A DNA stretch of 37,463 nucleotides from S012-113 sp965368405 (GTDB taxonomy: Bacteria > Bacteroidota > Bacteroidia > Cytophagales > Cyclobacteriaceae). Below the pieces are notes generated by a model, which was not told where the DNA came from, searched no databases, and worked only from the letters and a program-made list of their open reading frames with translations. The position numbers and the translations under genes were made by a program. The stretch lies in NCBI GenBank assembly GCA_965368405.1, contig CBDUMS010000025.1, positions 1 to 37,463 of the forward strand, in the 5' to 3' direction. Every line of letters starts with the position of its first letter. The first letter of the stretch is position 1. Positions 7,065-15,571 of this stretch are shown here, one piece after another.

Positions 7065-8633
7065 ATGAGTACAGTGGATAACCTATCTCTAAAAGAGATA
7101 AAAATCGAGGAACTCCGCCGCTTAAACGAAGAAGCACTTCTTGGCGGAGGCGAGGCACGTATTGAAAGCCAACACAAAAAGGGTAAACTTACCGCCAGAG
7201 AGCGTATTGAATTATTGCTTGATCCGGGTAGTTTCGAAGAGTTGGGAAAATTTGTTCGACACCGTAGTAAAGATTTTGGTCTCGACAAACAACGTATTCT
7301 TGGCGATGGGGTTGTAACAGGTTTTGGTCGTATCGATGGCCGGCTTGTCTATGTTTTCTCCCAGGATTTTACCGTTTTCGGCGGTTCATTATCTGAAGCA
7401 TATGCCGAAAAAATTGTTCGTATTATGGATGCGGCCATGAAAAATGGAGCTCCTGTAATTGGATTAAATGATTCTGGCGGAGCACGTATACAGGAAGGCA
7501 TAGTTTCTCTTGGTGGCTATGCCGATATCTTTTATCGAAATACACTTGCCTCTGGTGTTGTACCACAACTATCTGCGATTATGGGGCCATGTGCTGGTGG
7601 TGCAGTATACTCGCCGGCGATAACCGATTTTATAATGATGGTGGAGTCGACTTCCTACATGTTCGTTACTGGCCCGCATGTTGTTAAAACCGTTACTCAG
7701 GAAGATGTTACCTCCGAAGAACTAGGCGGTGCTGAAACACATGCTACAAAAAGTGGTGTTTCACATTTTACTTGTGCTAATGAAGTGGAGTGCATCCAAA
7801 ACCTAAGAAAATTATTAAGCTATATACCTCAGAATTGTGAGGAAACACCTCCTTCGGTTGCTTATTTGGCAGGAGATGAATCTCGCCCTGCTCTCAATGA
7901 AATAGTACCAGAGAATCCAAACCATCCTTATGATATTCGTGAAGTTATCGAGGGTACTGTAGACTCAGATTCTTTCTTTGAGGTACATAAAGACTTTGCC
8001 GAAAGTATCGTTGTAGGATTTGCTCGACTTGCTGGCAAGAGTATTGGCATAGTAGCGAATCAACCTCAGGCATATGCCGGTGTACTTGGCATTAATTCCA
8101 GTAAAAAGGGAGCACGCTTTGTACGCTTTTGCGATAGCTTTAATATTCCTCTATTAGTATTTGAAGACGTGCCAGGCTTCCTTCCTGGTACTGAACAAGA
8201 GTGGAACGGCATTATTACTAATGGGGCTAAATTGTTGTATGCTTTCTGTGAGGCAACAGTACCACGGGTAACTGTTATTACCCGAAAGGCTTATGGTGGG
8301 GCTTATGATGTGATGAACTCGAAGCACATTGGGGCAGACATGAATTATGCATGGCCTTCAGCCGAAGTGGCTGTGATGGGTGCTAAAGGAGCAGCCGAGA
8401 TTATATTTAGAAAAGAAATCGCTCAGGCGGAGGATCCTGTTGCTAAACTCGACGAAAAAGTAGCTGAGTATACCGAGAAATTTGCAAATCCATATTTGGC
8501 AGCAGAACGAGGATATGTAGATGAGGTTATTTTGCCTTCTGATACGCGAAGTAAGTTAATTACCGCTTTTGAGATGCTAAAAAATAAAGTAGACACTCTA
8601 CCGAAGAAAAAGCACGGCAATATACCTCTATAA
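7065..8633 (+). CDS. Acyl-CoA carboxylase beta subunit (propionyl-CoA carboxylase / methylmalonyl-CoA decarboxylase type)
   Basis: Carboxyltransferase that moves CO2 from biotin to an acyl-CoA, most likely propionyl-CoA, or runs in reverse in a decarboxylase complex. The 522 residues contain the N- and C-terminal crotonase-like halves. The first has RIESQHKKGKLTARERIE, FGGSLSEAYAEKI and the oxyanion segment LNDSGGARIQEG, followed by GPCAGGAVYSPA. The second has VVANQPQAYAGVL, FCDSFNIPLL, VPGFLPGTEQE and KAYGGAYDVM. ATG 7065 is preferred to ATG 7020 because the family homology begins there and a promoter box lies between. The SDR gene overlaps its stop by 1 bp. No biotin carboxylase or biotin carrier gene is nearby, so its partners must be encoded elsewhere. 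Confidence 0.92.
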   Translation: MSTVDNLSLKEIKIEELRRLNEEALLGGGEARIESQHKKGKLTARERIELLLDPGSFEELGKFVRHRSKDFGLDKQRILGDGVVTGFGRIDGRLVYVFSQDFTVFGGSLSEAYAEKIVRIMDAAMKNGAPVIGLNDSGGARIQEGIVSLGGYADIFYRNTLASGVVPQLSAIMGPCAGGAVYSPAITDFIMMVESTSYMFVTGPHVVKTVTQEDVTSEELGGAETHATKSGVSHFTCANEVECIQNLRKLLSYIPQNCEETPPSVAYLAGDESRPALNEIVPENPNHPYDIREVIEGTVDSDSFFEVHKDFAESIVVGFARLAGKSIGIVANQPQAYAGVLGINSSKKGARFVRFCDSFNIPLLVFEDVPGFLPGTEQEWNGIITNGAKLLYAFCEATVPRVTVITRKAYGGAYDVMNSKHIGADMNYAWPSAEVAVMGAKGAAEIIFRKEIAQAEDPVAKLDEKVAEYTEKFANPYLAAERGYVDEVILPSDTRSKLITAFEMLKNKVDTLPKKKHGNIPL

Positions 8634-9331
8634 TGGATAAAGTAGCAGTTATTACCGCGGCCAGTAGCGGAATGGGCGCGGCTATCGCAAGGAAATTTGC
8701 ACAGGAAGGTTATAAGCTGGTCATAATGGCCAGCTCGAAGCGGATAATAAAATTGTCTGAAGAGTTAGACTGTCTTAATTTTCAAGGATCCGTCGCTGAT
8801 CCGCAAGATTTGGAAGACCTTATTCAATTTACCCAAGAGAAGTACGGTAAGATTGATGTTTTAGTAAATAATACTGGCCACCCGCCTAAAGGCGACCTAC
8901 TTCAGATTAGTGATAAAGAATGGCAGGACGGGATGGACCTTGTATTGCTAAATGTGATTAGATTAGCCCGTTTGGTTACGCCGATCATGAAAAGTCACGG
9001 AGGGGGTTCAATAATTAATATTTCAACCTATGCCGCATTGGAGCCCTCGTTAGATTTTCCGGTTTCTTCAGCTATGCGGGCCGCATTGGCAAGTTATTGT
9101 AAATTATTCGCAGATCGTTTTGGTCCAGATAATATCCGAATGAATAATGTGCTGCCGGGCTTTATAGATAGCTACGAAATAGATGAAGACCTGAGGAGTA
9201 GTATTCCACTAAAACGTTCTGGTACAGTAGAAGAAATTGCTGAAACTGTTGCATTTTTAGCGTCGAAAGAATCGGGATACATAACCGGTCAGAATATTAA
9301 AGTTGATGGCGGGCTCGGTAGGGCTATATAA
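8633..9331 (+). CDS. SDR-family protein lacking the catalytic Tyr/Lys
   Basis: A 232-residue Rossmann protein of the short-chain dehydrogenase/reductase superfamily. It has the cofactor loop ITAASSGMGAAIA (residues 7-19), NNTG at 79-82, the catalytic-position Ser131 in INIST, and IRMNNVLPGFIDS after the active site. The normal YxxxK is missing: in FPVSSAMRAAL the aligned positions are Ser145 and Arg149. I recall similar SDR subfamilies with a PVSS-x-x-R segment, so this looks inherited and not a recent mutation. It is coupled by a TAATG overlap to the carboxylase and precedes the M42 peptidase by 12 bp. The substrate is unknown; it might be a reductase with altered chemistry or a non-catalytic binding protein. 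Confidence 0.87.
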   Translation: MDKVAVITAASSGMGAAIARKFAQEGYKLVIMASSKRIIKLSEELDCLNFQGSVADPQDLEDLIQFTQEKYGKIDVLVNNTGHPPKGDLLQISDKEWQDGMDLVLLNVIRLARLVTPIMKSHGGGSIINISTYAALEPSLDFPVSSAMRAALASYCKLFADRFGPDNIRMNNVLPGFIDSYEIDEDLRSSIPLKRSGTVEEIAETVAFLASKESGYITGQNIKVDGGLGRAI

Positions 9332-9343
9332 TTATAAAATACT

Positions 9344-10414
9344 ATGGATAAAAAGAGTAAGAAGTTTCTAAACGAATATTTAAATAATGCATCTCCAACT
9401 GGGTTTGAGTCGTCGGGCCAACAGATTTGGTTAGACTATATGAAACCGTATATCGATACCTATATATCTGATACTTATGGATCGATGGTGGGGGTAATAA
9501 ATCCTGATGCTAAATATAAGGTGGTTATCGAGGCACATGCCGATGAGATTTCCTGGTTTGTAAACTACATTACCGACGAAGGATACATCTATGTGATTCG
9601 CAATGGAGGTTCCGACCATCAGATCGCACCCTCGATGAGGGTTAATATTCATACAAAGAAGGGTGTTGTAAAAGGTGTCTTCGGGTGGCCAGCTATTCAT
9701 GTACGCTTCGATGAAAAAGAACTTACTCCAACCTTGAAAAATATATTTATCGACGTAGGATGCTCATCGAAAGAAGAGGTTGAGAAACTGGGAGTACATG
9801 TTGGCTCGGTTATTACTTTTGAAGATGAACTCTTTACCCTAAACAAGGACTATTTCGTTGGCCGTGCGCTTGATAATAGAATGGGTGGTTTTATGATTGC
9901 GGAAGTTGCACGACGCCTTAAAGAAAATAAAGTTAAACTTCCCTTTGGCTTGTATGTAGTGAATTCGGTGCAAGAAGAAATAGGACTGCGTGGTGCAGAA
10001 ATGATTGCCGAAAGGATTAAACCCGATGTGGCCATTATTACTGATGTAACCCACGACACATCGGCACCGCTGTATAATAAAATTAAGTCGGGAGATATCA
10101 AATGCGATAAAGGTCCAGTAATAAGCTATGGTCCCGCTGTGCAGAATAATGTAAGGGATATGATTATTGAGGTTGCCGAGAAAAAGAAGATCCCATTTCA
10201 ACGGCTGTCGGCGTCGCGAAGTACTGGAACAGATACAGATGCTTTCGCCTACTCTAATGCAGGGGTGGCTTCTGCATTAATTTCACTTCCACTGAAATAT
10301 ATGCACACAACGGTAGAAACAGTTCATCGAAAAGATGTAGAGAAGGTTATTCAGCTTATCTATGAGTTCGTGGTGCAGCTGAAGTCAGGGCACGACTTTA
10401 GGTATATTAAGTAG
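9344..10414 (+). CDS. M42-family metallo-aminopeptidase
   Basis: Cytosolic di-metal aminopeptidase of family M42 (glutamyl aminopeptidase / tetrahedral aminopeptidase, often misnamed endoglucanase). It trims short peptides. The 356 residues carry all the expected metal and catalytic positions: His65 and Asp67 in EAHADEI, Asp177 in GRALDNRMGG, Glu211 and Glu212 in VNSVQEEIGLRG, Asp234 in IITDVTHDT, and a late His in MHTTVETVHRKD. No signal peptide is seen. It is 12 bp downstream of the SDR gene and probably in the same transcript. The specificity (acidic, hydrophobic or broad) cannot be told from the sequence. Confidence 0.92.
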   Translation: MDKKSKKFLNEYLNNASPTGFESSGQQIWLDYMKPYIDTYISDTYGSMVGVINPDAKYKVVIEAHADEISWFVNYITDEGYIYVIRNGGSDHQIAPSMRVNIHTKKGVVKGVFGWPAIHVRFDEKELTPTLKNIFIDVGCSSKEEVEKLGVHVGSVITFEDELFTLNKDYFVGRALDNRMGGFMIAEVARRLKENKVKLPFGLYVVNSVQEEIGLRGAEMIAERIKPDVAIITDVTHDTSAPLYNKIKSGDIKCDKGPVISYGPAVQNNVRDMIIEVAEKKKIPFQRLSASRSTGTDTDAFAYSNAGVASALISLPLKYMHTTVETVHRKDVEKVIQLIYEFVVQLKSGHDFRYIK

Positions 10415-10452
10415 CGCATACCCCTGGGTAACACCTGGCTTAGAAGTTTTAA

Positions 10453-11481
10453 ATGAGTAAGCGAAAAAGAGTATTACTAACGGGCGCTTCAGGTTCCATT
10501 GGCTATGAGCTACTACATCAGTTGGTAGAACTCGATGCTTATGATATCACCGTATTTGATTTAGCCAAACGACAAGTAAAAAGGCGTTTGAATAAATTCA
10601 AGAACAAAGTCACCATTCATTATGGGGATATCCGCTCTCAAGAGGCTGTTAGGGAGGTGTGTACCAATATTGATGTTGTACTGCACCTTGCGGCAGTATT
10701 GCCCCCTAGAGCAGACGAAGAGGCCGCTTACGCCCAGGAAGTTAATGTGGAGGGAACAGCAAATCTAGTTGCTGCCCTGCATGAACTATCTCCGAAAGTT
10801 TTTTTCGTTTATACCTCGTCCATTGCCGCCTATGGCGACCGGCTGGAAAATCCTATGATTACTGTTAAGGACCTACCAAAAGCAAGTCTTGGCGATAATT
10901 ATGCGAAAACAAAGCTTAAGGCTGAAGAGCTTCTAAAAAGTTCTTCGTTGAGTTGGTCAATCTTAAGACTGACCGCTATTATGGGTGACCATGGATTATC
11001 TAAACTAATGTTTCATATGCCGCTTGACACCCTTATGGAAATAGCGACAATTGAAGATACGGCACGGGCCTTGGTGAACACCATAGACCAACAACATCAA
11101 TTGCATGGTAAGGTATTTAATCTTGGTGGAGGCGAGTCGTGCAGAACAAGCTACCTCGACTTTCTTAAGAGATCTTTTGATATAGCAGGACTGGGAGAAT
11201 TTGATTTTCCAGATAAAACGTTTGCCGAAAAGAATTTTCATTGTGGCTATTATGTCGATGGTGACGAACTCAACGAAATACTTAGTTTTCAGAAGGATAG
11301 TTTAGAAGACTACTTTAGCAAGGAATGTGCTAAAATTAGTCCGATCCAAAAGAGTCTGACACATTTGTTTCGTAAACCAATTAAGTCATATCTTAAATCA
11401 TTGTCGGAACCTCTCCATGCATACCATTCCGGCGATGAAAGACTCATTGAGCAATTCTTTGGTACTGTCGAGAAGGACTGA
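10453..11481 (+). CDS. NAD-dependent epimerase/dehydratase-family protein
   Basis: Extended SDR of 342 residues. The NAD-binding loop LLTGASGSIGYEL is at about residues 8-20, with a conserved Asp in HYGDIRS, LHLAAVLPP after beta-4, the Ser-containing YTSSIAAYG, and the catalytic pair in NYAKTKLKAEELL (Tyr-x-x-x-Lys). The C-terminal third, which gives substrate specificity, has no match I recognise, so calling a nucleotide-sugar epimerase would be a guess; reductase activity on another substrate is possible. It follows the M42 gene by 38 bp and is followed after 35 bp by the DHFR-like gene, so it may be the fourth gene of a five-gene transcript. Confidence 0.85.
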   Translation: MSKRKRVLLTGASGSIGYELLHQLVELDAYDITVFDLAKRQVKRRLNKFKNKVTIHYGDIRSQEAVREVCTNIDVVLHLAAVLPPRADEEAAYAQEVNVEGTANLVAALHELSPKVFFVYTSSIAAYGDRLENPMITVKDLPKASLGDNYAKTKLKAEELLKSSSLSWSILRLTAIMGDHGLSKLMFHMPLDTLMEIATIEDTARALVNTIDQQHQLHGKVFNLGGGESCRTSYLDFLKRSFDIAGLGEFDFPDKTFAEKNFHCGYYVDGDELNEILSFQKDSLEDYFSKECAKISPIQKSLTHLFRKPIKSYLKSLSEPLHAYHSGDERLIEQFFGTVEKD

Positions 11482-11516
11482 TTAAAAATCTATATCTTTC
11501 AACTTGAATTATTGTT

Positions 11517-12056
11517 ATGACAAGAAAATTGAAGCTTTATATCGCTACCAGCTTAAATAGCCGGATCTCGACCATTGACGGATCCGTAGCTTGGCTGGAT
11601 GCTATTCCTCATCCAAAAGATGAAGATTATGGTTATCAGGAATTCTATAATACGGTTGATACAACAATAATGGGTTATGCAACCTACGCTCAGGTGAAAG
11701 GATGGGATATAGAATGGCCTTATAAGGATAAGAAGAACTACGTCATCACTAGAAAAAATGACCTTCCTGCAGACGCAGATGTGGAATTTATAACTTCAAG
11801 CCATACCCAAAAAGTTAATGACCTTAAGAATGAATCGGGCAAAGACATTTGGTTGGTAGGGGGTGGCCAGATTAATACTATGATGCTGAACGCAGGTTTA
11901 GTAGACGAACTAGTAGTTCATATAATGCCTGTTATTCTTAACGATGGTATTGAGCTGTTCGCAGCAATACCCAACCTCAATAACTTAGAGCTTATCTCTT
12001 CCAAGCCCTACTCATCAGGAGTTATGGAACTTCGATATAAGCTGGTTAAATCCTAA
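11517..12056 (+). CDS. Dihydrofolate reductase / RibD C-terminal-domain-like reductase
   Basis: A 179-residue single-domain protein of the DHFR/RibD-C superfamily (YyaP/YwjB-like), which bind NADPH and reduce pterin-, flavin-precursor- or other ring substrates. Diagnostic segments are KLKLYIATSLN at the N terminus, IDGSVAWLD, TTIMGYATYAQV, KNYVITRK, and IWLVGGGQINTMMLNAGLVDEL with the Gly-rich cofactor loop, then MPVILNDGIELF. The usual SLDG at the active site reads SLNS here, an unusual change. It is probably not the folate-pathway enzyme. It ends the plus-strand run and faces the large propeller gene across a 76-bp spacer with a strong inverted repeat. Confidence 0.85.
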   Translation: MTRKLKLYIATSLNSRISTIDGSVAWLDAIPHPKDEDYGYQEFYNTVDTTIMGYATYAQVKGWDIEWPYKDKKNYVITRKNDLPADADVEFITSSHTQKVNDLKNESGKDIWLVGGGQINTMMLNAGLVDELVVHIMPVILNDGIELFAAIPNLNNLELISSKPYSSGVMELRYKLVKS

Positions 12057-12082
12057 AAATGACATAACCTACGATTATTGCA

Positions 12083-12121
12083 TACGCCAACCTCCCGATA
12101 AACTTGTGAGAGATTGGCGTA
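12083..12121. terminator. Inverted repeat at a convergent junction, possible bidirectional terminator
   Basis: Arms 12083-12096 and 12108-12121 enclose an 11-nt loop. In the plus-strand transcript 12 of 14 positions pair. In the minus-strand transcript all 14 pair, two of them as G-U, so the fold is better for the minus-strand propeller gene. Neither side is followed by a U-run, so it may be a 3'-end stabilising structure instead of a classical terminator. Confidence 0.5.
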
Positions 12122-12132
12122 CACTAGACTAA

Positions 12133-15100
12133 TCAATAATCGTTTTCAAAGAACCATCCACTTCGAGGAGGAGCATTAAATAGCTTGCCTCCCATATCTT
12201 CGAATTCTTTTTCCAGTGCTGGAACCTTTGTCTTGTAGAGGGCTTCTAATTCAGCAGCCTTGCTGTCATATAATTCCTTGGCTAAACCATACTGTTCTTT
12301 CATGGCGCCTGTTATATCCACTTCGGCTGAATTTCCTGCATATAATGCGAAACGTAGTCTGCTAAGGGCACTATTCTGGACCCCAGAACCACCAACGATC
12401 ACTTTCCTTACTTCTTTTATCTCATCGCTGAGAGCCTTGATTTTTGGCTCAAGTGAGACTGCCTCTACTGGCATCGTTTCTAGTATTTTTTCGATACTTT
12501 CAAGTCGTTCCTCCATATGGTTTATTTTCCCACGTGCTGAGGTTACTTTCCCATTCAGATCAGTAACCTCCTGATAAAATGTGAAGTTCGCCTCGTAGTC
12601 TGGGGTTCCAAGTGCGTTCGGTAAAGCTTTAACCATAAAGCTCTGAGGCTCAACTAGACGAGTTACGTTTCCATTATCATTTTTGTCAATAGCAACTTTA
12701 TATTCACCAGGAGCCACTCTAGGTCCACGATTAGTTAGATAGCGAAGGTCCCAAGAAACACTCTTATAGCCTTTACGAACCGGAGCATTCATTTTTCGCA
12801 TTATTTTTCCGCCAGCATCGTAAACAGTAAAGATCAGCTCAGGCTTAATCTCCTCGTCCTCTGCCCGTAGCTCATCTTCTGTTGGGTAAACAAATGCTGC
12901 TCCAGACTTCTCTCTATCTTTCATTGCTTTCACTCGCTTTTGCTTCATGCTCTCGAAACCAGTCTTGATATAATAATTGAATTTCGCTTCAGGGTTTGGA
13001 TTAGGAGAACGAAAATGAACTTCTCCCTGGTAATTAAGATTGCTTGAAGGGTAATACATCAAAGCATCTTTAATTGCGAAGAGATGTGCCTCTTTGTTGG
13101 CAATATCAGTACTTAATTCTCGCAGGAAGGAGTAATCTTCTAGTACATAAAAACCTCGACCAAATGTTGCTACTACCAAGTCATTTTCACGACGCTGTAT
13201 AGTAAGATCTTTTACCTGAATGGTAGGGATTCCCTTTTTTAACTGAACCCATTTCTTGCCACCGTCGATGGTAGTCCAGACGCCCCATTCCGTTCCAATA
13301 AATAAGATATTGGAGTTTTCATGATCTTCCTGAATGCAGTAAACAGTTCCCGAAGGAAGGTTAGAGGCAATTGATGTCCAGGTCTTACCCTTATCGGTAC
13401 TCTTAATCAGATAAGGGGTAAAGTCGCTGCTATTCTTTCTGCCATCGAATGCTGCGTATACCGTACCCTCAGTATGCATCGACGGAAGCACGAAATTAAC
13501 AAAGGTCATGTCGGGCACTCCAGGAAACTTGCTATAACGTGTCCAATTTGCGCCATCATTTTCTGTGATCCATATGAGGCCATCGTCGGTGCCAGCATAA
13601 AGCATACCCTGCTTAAGGGGCGATTCGGCAAGAGCAAAAATATTCCCAAACTTAGATGTTGACCTATTCTTTGCGACTGCTTCTGGTGGCCACATTTTAC
13701 CCATCATAGGTAATGTGTTTTGATCAATTTTTCTTGTTAAGTCGTCACTAACCTTCTTCCATGTTCCGCCCATGTCGGTACTCTTAAGAACATATTGTGC
13801 CCCGAGGTAAAGCGTTTTATTATCGAACGAACTTATAAAATAAGGTGTATTCCAGTTGAAATTATACTCTTCATCTTCGGTTGGCTGTGGCTTAATAGAT
13901 ACACTGTTCCCTGTAGATTCGTCATAGCGCCGAATGCCGCTATACTGCGATTCGTGATAAGAGATTTTAGGATTTCCAGGATCAGGGATGGATAAATACC
14001 CATCGCCACCGATAGTGTAAGTCCAATCGCTATTAACTAGGTTCCTGCGATGAGTTTTAGAAGGGCCATACCATGAGCCGTTATCTTGGGCTCCTCCATA
14101 AACGTTATAGAATGGATAATCATTATCTACTCGGGCATGATAATACTGAGTAATGGGCAGGTTGTTTTTGAATTGCCATGTTTGCGCTCGATCGTAGGTT
14201 TCGTATAGACCACCATCACAGCCCACAAGATAGTGGTCAGTGTTATCCGGATCAATCCATATTACATGGTTATCAACATGTTTGTTTTTGCCTTCAATGT
14301 TTTGCCAAGTCTTACCACCATCCGAGGACAAAGCATTTCTAGTGTCCATAAGTATGACAAGATCTGGATTTTTAGGATCGGCATAAAGTTCATTATAGTA
14401 CTGAGGACTGCCCGATACTTTATTGCTTCGTTTTTCCCAGCTTTCACCTAAATCAACAGAACGATAAAAGCCGCCCTTATTGTCAGGAAGTTCAATAACA
14501 GCATATACGATATCAGGGTTTGATGGTGCTAGTGCAAGGCCAATGCGACCTACATCTCCTTTGGGAAGTCCTTTTGAAAGCTTGCGCCAGGTAGCACCTG
14601 CATCTTCTGATTTATAGATAGCCGATTCTGGGCCGCCATCAATTTTTGAATACACGCGGCGCTCGCGTTGGTGCGATGCGGCATAGAGGATATCTGGATT
14701 TCTAGGATCCATTTCCATGTCCGAAACGCCTGTATAGTCGCCAATTTCTAGAATTCGATTCCAGCTTTTGCCGCCATCGGTAGTTTTGTATAACCCACGC
14801 TCGCCGCCAGGCCCCCATGCTTGTCCTTGGGCAGCAACATACACCACATTGCTGTTTCTTGGGTCAATCATGATCTTACCAATCTGCGAACTAGTCTTTA
14901 ATCCCATATTGGTGAAGGTCTTACCACCATCGGTAGTTTTATAAACGCCATCACCATAAGCCAGATTACGCTGCGTATTGTTTTCGCCTGTTCCTACCCA
15001 AACAATATTCGAATTATTCGGATCCATGGCTAGACAACCAATCGAAAAAACGGGCTGGTCATCAAATATTGGTTCAAATGTGGTGCCGTGATTAGTGGTT

Positions 15101-15369
15101 TTCCATAAGCCTCCCGATGCAACACCTACATAATACTCTGAAGTATTATCTGGATTCACAGCCAAATCTGAGATTCTGCCTGAATAAGCAGCAGGCCCAA
15201 GACTTCTAAAGCTATGCATTTGCAGCATATTACTCTCCAGTTGAAATTGGCTGGAAGCTGGTGCCGCTGTGTTCTTTTTTCTACGCTGAGCATTCACATC
15301 AGCAAACCCTACCAATAGTAGGAGAATTAGAAATACTGTTGTGATTCCGTTCTTTTGTGATTTATTCAT
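12133..15369 (-). CDS. Secreted Asp-box/BNR beta-propeller protein (VPS10/sortilin-like, 'glycosyl hydrolase' family)
   Basis: A 1,078-residue exported protein. It begins with a signal peptide (residues 1-about 27, hydrophobic TTVFLILLLLVGFA, likely cut after VNA). Residues from about 50 to 760 hold about eleven Asp-box motifs of the S/T-x-D-x-G-x-T-W type (KTTDGGKTF, KTTDGGKSW, KSEDAGATW, RSVDLGESW, KSTDMGGTW, KSTDKGKTW and others), typical of one or two large beta-propellers related to sortilin VPS10 and to xyloglucanase-type proteins. A FlgD-like/Ig-like segment follows at about 850-920 (FTVYDAGGKIMRKMN, PGEYKVAI), then a helical, coiled-coil C terminus. Many homologues are labelled glycosyl hydrolase without evidence. 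No enzyme residues can be assigned; binding or scaffolding is as likely. Confidence 0.87.
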   Translation of the reverse strand: MNKSQKNGITTVFLILLLLVGFADVNAQRRKKNTAAPASSQFQLESNMLQMHSFRSLGPAAYSGRISDLAVNPDNTSEYYVGVASGGLWKTTNHGTTFEPIFDDQPVFSIGCLAMDPNNSNIVWVGTGENNTQRNLAYGDGVYKTTDGGKTFTNMGLKTSSQIGKIMIDPRNSNVVYVAAQGQAWGPGGERGLYKTTDGGKSWNRILEIGDYTGVSDMEMDPRNPDILYAASHQRERRVYSKIDGGPESAIYKSEDAGATWRKLSKGLPKGDVGRIGLALAPSNPDIVYAVIELPDNKGGFYRSVDLGESWEKRSNKVSGSPQYYNELYADPKNPDLVILMDTRNALSSDGGKTWQNIEGKNKHVDNHVIWIDPDNTDHYLVGCDGGLYETYDRAQTWQFKNNLPITQYYHARVDNDYPFYNVYGGAQDNGSWYGPSKTHRRNLVNSDWTYTIGGDGYLSIPDPGNPKISYHESQYSGIRRYDESTGNSVSIKPQPTEDEEYNFNWNTPYFISSFDNKTLYLGAQYVLKSTDMGGTWKKVSDDLTRKIDQNTLPMMGKMWPPEAVAKNRSTSKFGNIFALAESPLKQGMLYAGTDDGLIWITENDGANWTRYSKFPGVPDMTFVNFVLPSMHTEGTVYAAFDGRKNSSDFTPYLIKSTDKGKTWTSIASNLPSGTVYCIQEDHENSNILFIGTEWGVWTTIDGGKKWVQLKKGIPTIQVKDLTIQRRENDLVVATFGRGFYVLEDYSFLRELSTDIANKEAHLFAIKDALMYYPSSNLNYQGEVHFRSPNPNPEAKFNYYIKTGFESMKQKRVKAMKDREKSGAAFVYPTEDELRAEDEEIKPELIFTVYDAGGKIMRKMNAPVRKGYKSVSWDLRYLTNRGPRVAPGEYKVAIDKNDNGNVTRLVEPQSFMVKALPNALGTPDYEANFTFYQEVTDLNGKVTSARGKINHMEERLESIEKILETMPVEAVSLEPKIKALSDEIKEVRKVIVGGSGVQNSALSRLRFALYAGNSAEVDITGAMKEQYGLAKELYDSKAAELEALYKTKVPALEKEFEDMGGKLFNAPPRSGWFFENDY

Positions 15370-15571
15370 GATTAAAGATATGAGTTTAATGATGATTAAA
15401 TATAACCAATATCACGGGTATAAAGAGCTTAATTTATCCTATGTGAGTAGATATTCTTTAAGCGGTAAACGTCAGGATTTAAATACAGCTTATACCGAAA
15501 TTTAAGACACTATAAACTAGCGAATAGCACTGATTCGAGGGTTATTTTGAAGGAGTTGTGTTGTGATATTT
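15370..15571. other. Intergenic spacer between aroA and the propeller gene
   Basis: This A/T-rich 202-bp spacer, the longest in the window, has no credible coding sequence. I found no exact TAnnTTTG box on either strand and no strong terminator hairpin. The promoter of the propeller gene is therefore unassigned. Confidence 0.6.
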
